From Mrakia gelida (taxonomy: Eukaryota > Basidiomycota > Tremellomycetes > Cystofilobasidiales > Mrakiaceae): a stretch of 64,000 nt of DNA. Position numbers and translations under genes: made by a program. The notes under the pieces were generated by a model that was not told the DNA's origin, did not search any database, and saw nothing but the letters and a program-made list of their open reading frames with translations. This document shows positions 55,286 to 64,000 of this stretch, piece after piece. Each line of letters begins with the position of its first letter. Within the stretch, counting starts at the first letter, position 1. The stretch is from the NCBI GenBank assembly GCA_024345305.1, contig BRON01000010.1:310001-374000 (forward strand), in the 5' to 3' direction.

Positions 55286-58200
55286 CTACGCCTCCGAGCT
55301 AGGACTGAAGAGAACGAAAGGAAAAGGGAGGGAAGGGAAGGTCAGCGCGAGTCAGAAACGATCCAACCCTCGACGCGTCCTTCTCGTTTCTCCCCAAGAC
55401 TCACTCATACTCAATCGGCACATCATCCCCGACCACGAAATCGCCTCCCGTCCCATACCCATCCTCATCCTCCTCCTCCTCATCCCAAGCAGCACTCCCT
55501 CTCGACATCGGACTCTCCGAAAGACGAGGACCTCTCGCCCTGAACAAGTTCTCCCTCGCCTCGTCCCTGTGATTCCTCGCAAACACCGGTCCCCCAACAG
55601 CCTGACTCCCAGCTGCATACGCAGCAGCCTGGTTGTATCCCCTCGGCGCTTGAGTGGGTTGGAAGTTGCCGGCGAAACGACGATCCTCTTCGGTTTCCTG
55701 GTCGTCTGCTGCTGAGCCGTCGTCTGAGTAGCCTCGTTCGGAGGAACGGTCGTCTTCGGCGTCGACTTCCATGAAGCGTCGGACGTCTGCTGGGGGAGGA
55801 CCTCCTTTGAGCTTCTGCTTCTGTTTGGGTTGAGGCTGAGGTTGGTGGTTCTGGTTTTGGTTTTGGAAGGGACGAGGGATGGGAGCTTTGAAGGGACGAG
55901 TGAGAACGGAGGTGGTGGTTGAAGAAGCTTCTCCTCCGTAGCGAGATCGAGCGAGAGGGACGTTGGAGGAGGAAGGACCTGCGACTGGAGAGGAGGAGAC
56001 GACGGCTTTGAGACGCGGCCGAATGCCTCCTCGACGGACGGGGTGTTGAGTTGCTGGGAAGGAAGGACTGCCTCCCGTCGAGACGTTTGGGGAGGAGATT
56101 CGATGATGAGGAAGAGAGGGAGGAGCCATGAAGACGTCGTTGGTGGGAGGAAGGACGGGAGCGGCGGGTTGAAGCTGAGGTTGAGCTCTCGACTGAGGAG
56201 GGGAGTAGTTCGTCCAGTCTTCGTCGTCGTCGGCGAGGACCCACGACATGTCGATATCGGAGAATCCTGCCTTGGCTGCAATGTCGGGAGGGAGCCGGTG
56301 GACGGACGGTCCCGCTTCTGGTTGAGGAGGAGGGCGAGGAGGCGGAGGAGCTGGCGCGACAACGCGTTTTGGAGGAGGTGGAGGTTGATGTGGTTTCGAA
56401 GGAGGAGGTGGCGGAACGGCTCGAGCTTTGGATATTGGAGGTGGTTGAGCTCGTTTTGGAGGTGGGAGTGGTGGTGGTGAAGGAGGAGGAGAGGGTTCCG
56501 GCGACGAGGGAAGTTCGAAGAGAGGAGTTGGGTTGGTCTTGGGTTTCTTCGGTGGAGGAGCAACGGCTGCTTTCTTCGCTGGACGAAGAGGAGGACCTTC
56601 CGGCGACGATGATGAATCCTTCCTCATCCGTGAGGGTACCTGAGGTCGATGAAATCCCTGGAACTTGATCTCGTCGTCCTCCTCTTCGTCCTGGTCCTCG
56701 ACCTCCTCGACGCGTCGTTTCTTGTCCGGGATCGCCGACGTCGTCTTCGCCCTCTTGGGAGCTCGACTCGACTTCTGTTCCTCCTCCAACTCGTCCTCGT
56801 CCGAGTCGACCTGCCTCGCCTTCCCCTTTCCTTTCTCCTTCGCCTTCGATCCTCCCGCCGAAGGAGCAGAGTTGACTCTCGACATAAAGCTCGGTCCAGC
56901 CTCGATGGCAGCGTCGTCCGAATCGTCCTCGAGTTCCGTAGGGATCGGCTTCTTCTTGAGTGCTCGAGCTGTGACGAATCCTGTTGCGGCTCCCTTGGGG
57001 ATGGGAGTTCCTCGTTCGACTTTGGCTCCTGCTGCTCCGCTGACTCGAGGTTTCCTGACCTTCTTCTCGGGCTTGTCTTCTTCGTTGGGAGCGGTGTCGA
57101 TGGGGACGACCTTCTTGACGAGTACGGGCTTGGCGTGAGCAGGGAGGAGTCGAGGGACGTCGTCGTAGAGTTCGAGATGGGCTCCTCGGGTGATCGCGTC
57201 TTGGACTGAACGAAGGACGACAAGAACGAAGGAGGAAAGTCAGCTCGCGAAGTCCGAGAGACAGGAGGGAGCTCGGACGTACCACTCTCGTAAGACTCTT
57301 TCGCGCTGTCCCAGTTCTTCTCCTCCCGACCTTCTCCCATCAGGACCGTGATCGCTCCGTCTCGTTTCCTTCCAGTTCGTCCGACTCGTTGAAGCTGCGA
57401 AACAAAACGAAACGCGTCAGGTCGTCTCTCTCTTCCCCTTCAAAGCAGACACAAAGGGGCAGGAGAGACGTCGCGTCGACGTCAGACTCACCATCCTGAC
57501 CGAACTCTTCTGAGCGTCGTAGCAGATGATCTTGTCGACGGCTCCGATATCGAGACCCTCCTCTCCGATCTGAGTAGCGACGAGGATGTTGAACTTCCCT
57601 TCCTTGAAGTCTTTGATGAGCTGTGAGTCGAAAGAAGGAGGAGAGTATGGGTCAGCAAACGAAAGGGAAGAGAGAGAGGGGAGAGATGAGACGAGATGAG
57701 ACGCGTCGAGTCGACGAACTCACCTGAATCTGCTCCTTCTGGGTCAGCCCAGCTCTTCCAGACGTATCCTTCGACTGACCGACGAACGCCTTGGCTTTCA
57801 GCAGAGGAGCCTCTTGGTTGAGACAGGACTGGAAGCGGCGGGATTGAGAGCAGAGGTCAGCTCGAGTCGACGCGACCGTGCTCTCCCTCGTCGACCCACC
57901 CTCCATCCCAAAGAACGATAGAACCGAGGACTTACCACCAGCTCATTCACGCAATCCCTATAGGAGCAGAACACCATCACCCTCGTACTCGCCGGATCCA
58001 AATCTCCCTTCCCGTCCCCGTCCTCCCTCGCGGCGAAATGATCCAGCAGCAGCCCCTTCGTCCTGTCCATCTTCGCATGAGCGACGAACCCTCCAACGGT
58101 CTTCATATCCTCGACGGTTCGAAGGATCTCGTTGATCTGCTTGTTCTTGGACGTGGCTGAATCCTTCTTGGTGAGAGCGTTGGCGAGGGAGGAGGCGAAT

Positions 58201-60761
58201 TGGTTGACGGAGTGTTCGAGCTGAGAGACGAACGAAGGAAGCCGAATTAGGAGGAGGGAAGTGAGTGGTTAGTGGGAGAAGTGAGCGAGAGAGAGGAAGA
58301 GAGAGGGAAGGAGAAGGGTAGGGAAGAGCGACTCACGAGATAACCCAGCGCTCTCGCGAACCCCTCGAGCTGCATGAGGTTGCTGTTGAACTTGAAGTTC
58401 TTCTTCCTCTGGAGGTCGTTTCGAAGACTGTGGAGTCTGAAGCAGTGGAGGAGAGAAGGATCGTTCTCGTTCTCTCGAAGGACTCCGGCCTGGATGAGAG
58501 GTTTGACGAGAGGCTACAACGACGAAGAACGAAGAGGGAAAAGTCAGACTCGATGCTCTCGTTCTCGCGTTCCAGACACAGCGAGAGAAGGAGAAGAGGA
58601 CTCACCATCATGAGGTCAACCATCATTTCCTTGAGCTTGATGATGTTGGGGGTCATCTTGACGAGAACGAGCTCCGTGTGCTGGGGGAAGTCGAACGAAC
58701 GAACCAGGTCAGTCCGACGCGTCTCTCGAGACGAAACGAAACGAACGAGAGGATGTTCGACTCACCTTCTTATGCACGTACTTGACGATATCGATCGACC
58801 CTTCCTCCCTGATCTCGATGTGAGAGATGTGCAGACTGTCGATCAAAGCCTGAACTCCTTCGACCTTGCCCGAGGGAGTAGCCGTAAGAGCGAGGATTCG
58901 GAAGTTGTGATTCCTCGCTTGGATGAGACTGACGACCTGGCAGTAGGACTGGTTTCCGGTAGCTTTGTGAGCTTCGTCTGTATCCAAGAAAGAAGAAGAG
59001 AGGTCAGGGAAGAGGAAAAGGGAAGGATGCGAACAGGAAGAGAAACGGAGGACGAACCGACAACGAGCAAGATGATCTCCCTCGCGTCCAAGATACCCTT
59101 CGAGATGTCGTTCGCTAACGTCTGAGCGGTCATGAAGAAGACGGTCTTCTTGGGGTACTTTTTTGTTCGAGTGGCGAGCGAGGAAGAGACGGAGTCAGTC
59201 GACGAAACGAACGAACGACGAACGAGACGAGGAGACGCGACTTCGAACTCACCTGTTCCTTCCTCTTCGCCGGATTCACCCCTCCCATCAGGGTCGTAAC
59301 CTTGCTGTTGAGGAATCCACACGTCTCCGGGAAAGCCTGAGCCTGTTGGTTGACGAGAGGTCTCGTAGGGGCGACGAAGATGATCTTTCCGGTTGGGAAC
59401 CATCGAGAGTCTGGCGACCAACAACGAACGCGTCCTCCTCGTCAGCTTCGACTGTCCTCCCTCCTTCGCTTCGAAACAGGCAGAGAGGAAGAGGAAACGG
59501 CGACTCACAGTTGAGCATCATAACCCCAGCAATGAACGTCTTCCCGAGTCCCGTCGGTAGAGCGACGAGCGTGTTCTGGTAGAGGCATTTGGAGACGATG
59601 TTGAGCTGGTAGTCTCGGAGAGGGAGGTTGATAGGGTAGATCCACGTCTTGATGGCTTCGGGGTCGTATTCGTGTTTGAGGGGAGGGAGCTGAACGAAAC
59701 GAATCGAAAGGTGTCAGCCTCGAGCTCTTGAGATGCAGAGAAAAGGGTGAGATGGACGTACAGGTCTGGAAAACGAAGGCGAAAGGGAAGGGAAGGAGGA
59801 GAAAGGTGAGCTCGAGCTCAACTCCACCTCTCTCAGAAAGACACGCTCGATGGAGGACTTACCGTAGAGCTGCAGCAGCAAAAAAAACACAGGGATACAA
59901 AGATCAGCTCGCCGTCTCCCACCTTACCCAAGGTAAAAGCATAGAGTCCGACTCACGATCCACAAAGGGAGCCGGAAACTGCTCAAACCCACCTCCTCCC
60001 TCCTCCTCCTCCTCTCCCTCCTCCCCTTCCTCCCCATCCTCCTCCTTCCCCTTCCCTTTCACTCGATTCCTCTTCCCCGTAGCAGCATAAGCCGTCCTAT
60101 CCCACTTCTTGCCCTCTGTCCTGATCATCCCAGACGAAGGAAGCTCCTGAACGTCCTCTGCTTCGTCTCCCTCTTGAGGAGGTTGTTGAACAGCGGCGGC
60201 GAACCCTCCGGCAAGGTTGGCTTGACGAGCTGGAGCTGGGGCGATCCCGTAGCGGGAGGGGCCGACGTGCATCGTTCGTTGGGGTTGGGGTTGGGGGCGA
60301 GAGGGACCTGCGATGGCGTTGGCTTGAGCTTGAGGAGGAGGACGAGCTCCGTTGGTGTTTGAAGGGAGGAGAGGTTTGTTGGTGTTGGTGGATGGACGTG
60401 GATTCGATTGAGCGGCTGCAAAGATATCATCCAACTCTCGGAGCTTCTCCTCAGAGAGCCCTCCTCCTCCTTCAGCGTCCGAGAAGAAGCCGTCGTCCGA
60501 GTAGTGATCCGAGGGAGGAGGAGGAGGAGGTCGAGCTTGAGCTTTCGGTGGTGGAGCTGGACGAGCTGGAGGAGGTGGTGCTGCTGCTGCTGCTGGTTTG
60601 GGAGGTGGGGCTTTGGAAGGGACTGCTGCTGGGGCTGGTGCTGGTAGGGTAGCAGCTGCTGAAGCTATCTGGTCGATCTGCTGGAGAGCTGCTTCGTCGA
60701 AGCTGAAGGAGTCGTCGAACCCATCCGAGGAAGGAGGTCCTTGATGGGAGGGTGCCACCAT
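55286..60761 (-). CDS. MPH1: Mph1/FANCM-type DNA helicase
   Basis: 3'-5' helicase that remodels stalled forks and D-loops. From the ATG at 60761 a Pro/Ala-rich disordered segment of about 250 residues precedes the helicase core: [20 protein letters not shown], Walker [48 protein letters not shown]. The FANCM-type insert follows ([20 protein letters not shown] and neighbours), then [35 protein letters not shown] and [12 protein letters not shown]. After the core comes a long basic, Pro/Ser-rich tail (56900-55400). An in-frame TGA at 55401 coincides with a GTGAGT donor, and a CTGAC branch plus CTTCAG acceptor lie downstream. I therefore end the gene at 55286 (..IEYDPSSEA); the other end, 55401, is possible. 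About twelve introns. Confidence 0.88.
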
Positions 60762-61114
60762 TCCCGTTCTGGATGTTCCACGAGAGGTTTGCAGATGGGA
60801 GGGAGGTGGTGAAGAGGATGAGAAGGGAAGGGGGTGCAGAAAGGTGAGGGGGGAGGTCCTGATGGGTGGAGGAGAAGGAAGGGAAGGAGCGAGGCGGTTG
60901 AGCTTCCTTCCTTTTCGCGTCGGGGAGGACGCGCCTGTTTTCCTCTTTCTATTTTTTTGAAAGTGACAAAGAGGCTGCTTTTCATGTAGAGCGAGCGAGC
61001 GTGGGCATGGCACTGAAAACCAAAGAGGGAGACCTAACGAAAATCGTAAACTGAGAAACCAAACTGAAAGGAAGCACGAAACGAACGAACGAACGAAGTC
61101 TACCTCTCCTCTTC
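60762..61114. other. Region between Mph1 start and Tvp38 stop
   Basis: About 350 bases with the Mph1 promoter and Tvp38 3' end. Purine-rich near 60770-60900. A CGAA/CGAAC repeat lies at 61077-61098. No exon. Confidence 0.4.
61077..61098 (+). repeat. Short CGAAC tandem repeat
   Basis: Four to five GAAC units in a row (ACGAACGAACGAACGAAC). One of the longest pure runs of the GAAC unit that is common in introns here. Confidence 0.6.
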
Positions 61115-63363
61115 TCACCCACCTCCTCTCGTCGCCCCGAAACCTACCACATCCTCCAACCCAGATATACTCATCCTCGACGTCGGTGCTTCCCTCCCAC
61201 CACCCAACACCCTCCCGACCCCTCCCACCTTCGCCCTCGGATCCTGTTGAGCCACGTCGTCCACCACCAACTCCCTCATCTCCGCTCCGGATCCTCCATC
61301 AAGCGAGTACCCTCCTCCTGCGTCCCTCGTATCGTGCGTCGGCAGTCTCGTATACGCTCCAGCCGCCACAGGGGAGGTAGGACTCGATCCGTTCGGTTCC
61401 GTTTGGTCGACGGCGCGTCGAGCTACGATGGTGAGGTAGACGAAGAGGAGGATGCAGAGTCTGCGAAACGAAAAGGGACAAACGGACGAAAGGGTCAGAT
61501 GCGAAGCGAGAGCTGATCTGAGAGGAAAGGGAGGGACTCACCCAATCCCAACAACACTCCAAGTCTTCCTCAACATCTCTCCCCTGGCAGCCTCGTCCTC
61601 CTCCATCTGCTCCTCGGGCGTGAGAGGCAACGGCGATCCATTCGGTCCCAGCACGACGGGCTTGTCTTCCGAGTCGTGGTAGGACGACCAGTTCTTGATC
61701 GATGCGCCGATGGTGGTGTGGATGCTGTACAATCACGAACAAAAGGGAAGAAAGGGATCGTCAGAAACGCGGTTTGAGGGTTCGACGCGTCGAGTTTGGT
61801 TTGGGTTTTGGGAGGGAGAGGAGTGACGAACATGATTTTGAGCAAACTGAGGGCTGTGATGGAAGTGTAGGTTGTGAGGGTGAGGGTTCGGGAGGAGGCG
61901 AGGAGGGTGTTCATCACGTCTTGACGAAGAAAGGGAGGGCAGAAAGTCAGGTCGGGCGAGACGAGCTATTTCGCGAGTTGAACGAGGGAGAGATTCGGGG
62001 TGCGCACTGTACGGATAGGGAGCGAGACGGATGAGGAAGAGCAGAGAGGGTTTCCTCTCTATGGCGTGGACTACTCGGGCCATGCTTGGAGAGCGAGAGA
62101 GGCTGGTTTGAAGGCGGGTGAAGAGAGGGAGAGAGGTCAGCTCGCGTCGAGTCGACCGTCGCGAAAGAGGAGAGAGAGAGAGAGGGTTACGAACAGCTTG
62201 ATCATTTGAGCTCGGAGGTAGTACCTCGATAGCAGGAAGACGATTACAGCGCCCTGTGCAAGCGAAACAAAAGAGCGGTTCAGCTCTGCTGCTGAGCTCG
62301 AACAGAGGAGAGTGGAAAGGACGAACCGAAAGCGCTGCAACGTAAGAAACCACAAACCCCACGGTAGCTCCGAACGCGTAGCCCGAGAGGATGATGAGCG
62401 AAGAGTAGAGAGGTAAGGGTGGTATGGTCGTGAGGAAGATGAGGAAGCCTATGCCAAACGAAGAAAGATAGAGGGTGAGCTTCCCTCGTTCGTCGGTCGT
62501 CTCCGTCTTCCTTGCTTCCTTCGAGCTCACACTCACCCATGATGATCTGTCCTTGCAGTCCCTCAGCCGCTAGCGTCACAGCAAGTAGGTCAAGACCTAC
62601 CATACCACCCGCAGAGAAGGCCCAACGAGAGCGAAAGAGCAAAGAGATCAGCTCGAGGGAACAAACAGAGGGACCGACCGCGAACGAAGCTGAACTCTCG
62701 TTCCCTTCACTCACCCTCGAACAGTTCCTTCCTCCAGAACGTAAATGCCAGCACGAACCCTAACGAGCTTCCACCCCAGGCGAGGAGAGGCATCCAGGGA
62801 GTCAAGCCTGTAGGGATGATGAACCTGTTGGTTTGCGGATCTCTGAATTTTGCGAGTTGACGACCGACGAAGGTGGGAGGAGGACGAGGGTGAAGATGCG
62901 AATGGAAAGACACCATCGCCGGTCGCTCCCCTCCCGCTGGACCTCCTCTGGTTTGCTGTTGCTCGGAGGGAGGAGAAGGAGGTTGAGGCGTGTGAGATTG
63001 TCGTAAGGAGTGATGAGGAGTTGTTGACGGGGTATGGGAGTTGTAGGAAGAAGAAGCGGTCGTGGGAGAGCCGTATCTCTGAATGGGAGAGGAGCTCCTC
63101 GAATGCTGTCCGAGCTCGACTTCCGTGGACCGACCTATCGACGGTCGAGGATGATGGAGGGAAGGGGAAGACGTATCGAGGGTGAGAGGAGGAGGTCGGT
63201 TGGAAGACGTTCCAGGAGCAGGAGGAGCAGGGGCAGGTGCTGGAGGGAGGGACGAGGCAGGAGCGCCAGGGGAGGAAGAGTTCGAGGACGCCCTGGACGA
63301 GAGAGACGGTCGTCCGGAGGTTATTGACGAGCCAGCGTCGAGATGAGTGCTGTGAGGGGACAT
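61115..63363 (-). CDS. TVP38: Tvp38/TMEM64-family Golgi membrane protein (VTT domain)
   Basis: The start at 63363 (MSPHSTHLDAGSSITSGRPS) opens a Ser/Pro-rich cytosolic region of about 200 residues, followed by TPWMPLLAWGGSSLGFVLAF, the first membrane segment. Then the VTT (SNARE-associated/DedA-like) domain: LQGQIIMGFLIFLTTIPPLP, SSLIILSGYAFGATVGFVV, AVIVFLLSRYYLR, KPSLLFLIRLAPYPY. Further hydrophobic segments lie near 61880 and 61455 (LCILLFVYLTIVARRA). A long acidic/Gly-rich cytosolic tail ends GFGATRGGG. Tvp38 is a Golgi/late Golgi protein of incompletely known role; VTT proteins include phospholipid scramblases. The long N- and C-terminal tails exceed the usual size. About six introns. 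Confidence 0.82.
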
Positions 63364-63693
63364 GCTTCCCTCGTTGAGAGAAGTTTTTGATTGATGTTTG
63401 GGCGAGTGAGGGTTGGAAGAAGGAAGGACGAGCTCGAGCACAAACGCCTTCCTTCTCGCTCGCGGTTGAACGGTTCGTGCCCCGACCTCCTCCCCGCTCT
63501 GCCTCGCTCGTATTCTTGCTCGCTCCGTCCAGGGATCAGGTTGAGCTGTCTTCAATAAACGTTATGTGAACTAGAGCTAATACAAGAAGAGATGGGCGTG
63601 GAGATGAAACCGAATAATGCAAGGAAAGAAAAACGAAACCCCAAAATGACAACGTGCGAACCTCTTCCCTCCTCCCTCCGCTGCTTCTTCTCT
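63364..63693. other. Region between Tvp38 start and GTP cyclohydrolase stop
   Basis: About 330 bases. The Tvp38 promoter lies on the left; a T/A-rich stretch (63560-63650) on the right is probably the 3' UTR of the next gene. Nothing else. Confidence 0.4.
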
Positions 63694-64000
63694 TACTTCT
63701 TGATCAAGGAAAGGAACTCCTCCCTCGTCTTCGCCTGATCCCTGAAGCATCCAAGCATGCACGACGTGATGGTCGTAGCTCCAGGCTTCTGAACACCTCG
63801 CATCGCCATGCACATGTGGCTGAACGAAGAACGAGTCGCGAGAACGAGATCAGCGCTCGCGTTCTATACACTCACAGAGAGAGGAGAGAGAGAGGGAGCA
63901 GGAAAGGAAGTGACACTCACGAAGCCTCCATCACGACCGCAACACCTCGAGGCTTGATCGCCTCCTGAATGGCCAACGCGACCTGCTTGGTGAGCCTCTC
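63694..64000 (-). CDS. FOL2: GTP cyclohydrolase I, 3' end (5' end beyond window)
   Basis: Converts GTP to dihydroneopterin triphosphate, the first step of folate and tetrahydrobiopterin synthesis. Two exon parts are visible: from the right edge to 63921 ([26 protein letters not shown]) and 63817-63694, joined by a 103-base intron. After the join comes [19 protein letters not shown], with the Cys that is a zinc ligand in this enzyme, then [17 protein letters not shown] and the stop. This is the highly conserved C-terminus of the enzyme. Its 5' exons lie outside. Confidence 0.92.

Noticed and set aside
55480..57285. 601-codon minus-strand frame overlapping MPH1
   Set aside because: Arg/Ser-rich shadow of the Pro-rich Mph1 tail in another frame; no motif.
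1..64000. tRNA or rRNA genes
   Set aside because: I scanned for GGTTCRA-type T-loops paired with a plausible D-arm and acceptor stem and found none. A tRNAscan run would be decisive.
1..64000. CRISPR arrays, plasmid origins or bacterial operons
   Set aside because: Spliceosomal introns throughout show nuclear eukaryotic DNA; no regularly spaced repeats were seen.

Overview
The window is a stretch of a fungal nuclear genome, almost certainly a basidiomycete. Genes are split by many short introns (mostly 50-150 nt) with GTGAGT-like donors and a CTGAC-type branch site close to the 3' splice site. Coding DNA is GC-rich and gene spacing is small. The gene set (CLASP, IQGAP, a Sec14-like protein, Mph1/FANCM, Tvp38, Ssu1, Pex11) is that of a free-living yeast or yeast-like basidiomycete. 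The style recalls Pucciniomycotina red yeasts such as Rhodotorula or Sporobolomyces, but this placement is inference and no marker gene was searched.

Layout. 0-8.4 kb: 3'-truncated DBP10 helicase (-), an orphan secreted protein (+), a mitochondrial SSB (-) and a Tctex-type dynein light chain (-). 8.5-20.5 kb: PEX11-like (+), a two-RRM protein (+), an orphan mitochondrial protein (-) and CLASP (+). 20.5-27.7 kb: a broken copy of a bZIP exon, the bZIP gene it came from (-), an SSU1-type sulfite transporter (-) and a single-pass membrane protein ending in a PPxY motif (+). 27.9-40.7 kb: cysteinyl-tRNA synthetase (-), F-box-like gene 1 (+) and a long IQGAP (-). 42-51 kb: two F-box-like pseudogenes (+), a second bZIP gene (+) and two intact F-box-like genes (-). 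51.9-64 kb: Sec14-like (-), Mph1/FANCM helicase (-), Tvp38 (-) and the 3' end of GTP cyclohydrolase I (-), which runs off the right edge.

Most genes are unrelated housekeeping functions and I see no metabolic cluster. The unusual part is 42-51 kb. A roughly 3 kb block with two tandem F-box-like genes exists twice in inverted orientation around a bZIP gene; both genes are broken in the left copy and intact in the right copy. With the copy at 31.6 kb, five members of this family lie in 20 kb. They share a C-terminal signature, and an intron that starts within a few bases after the stop codon appears in at least four of the five. A second small inverted duplication places a decayed copy of the bZIP basic-region exon next to the 3' end of its parent gene. 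The palindromic octamer GACGCGTC is strongly over-represented, mainly in introns and intergenic DNA. I found no tRNA, rRNA, CRISPR array or intact transposon.

Gene limits come from reading exons and splice sites by eye. Starts and stops are usually firm; internal junctions in the many-exon genes are less so.
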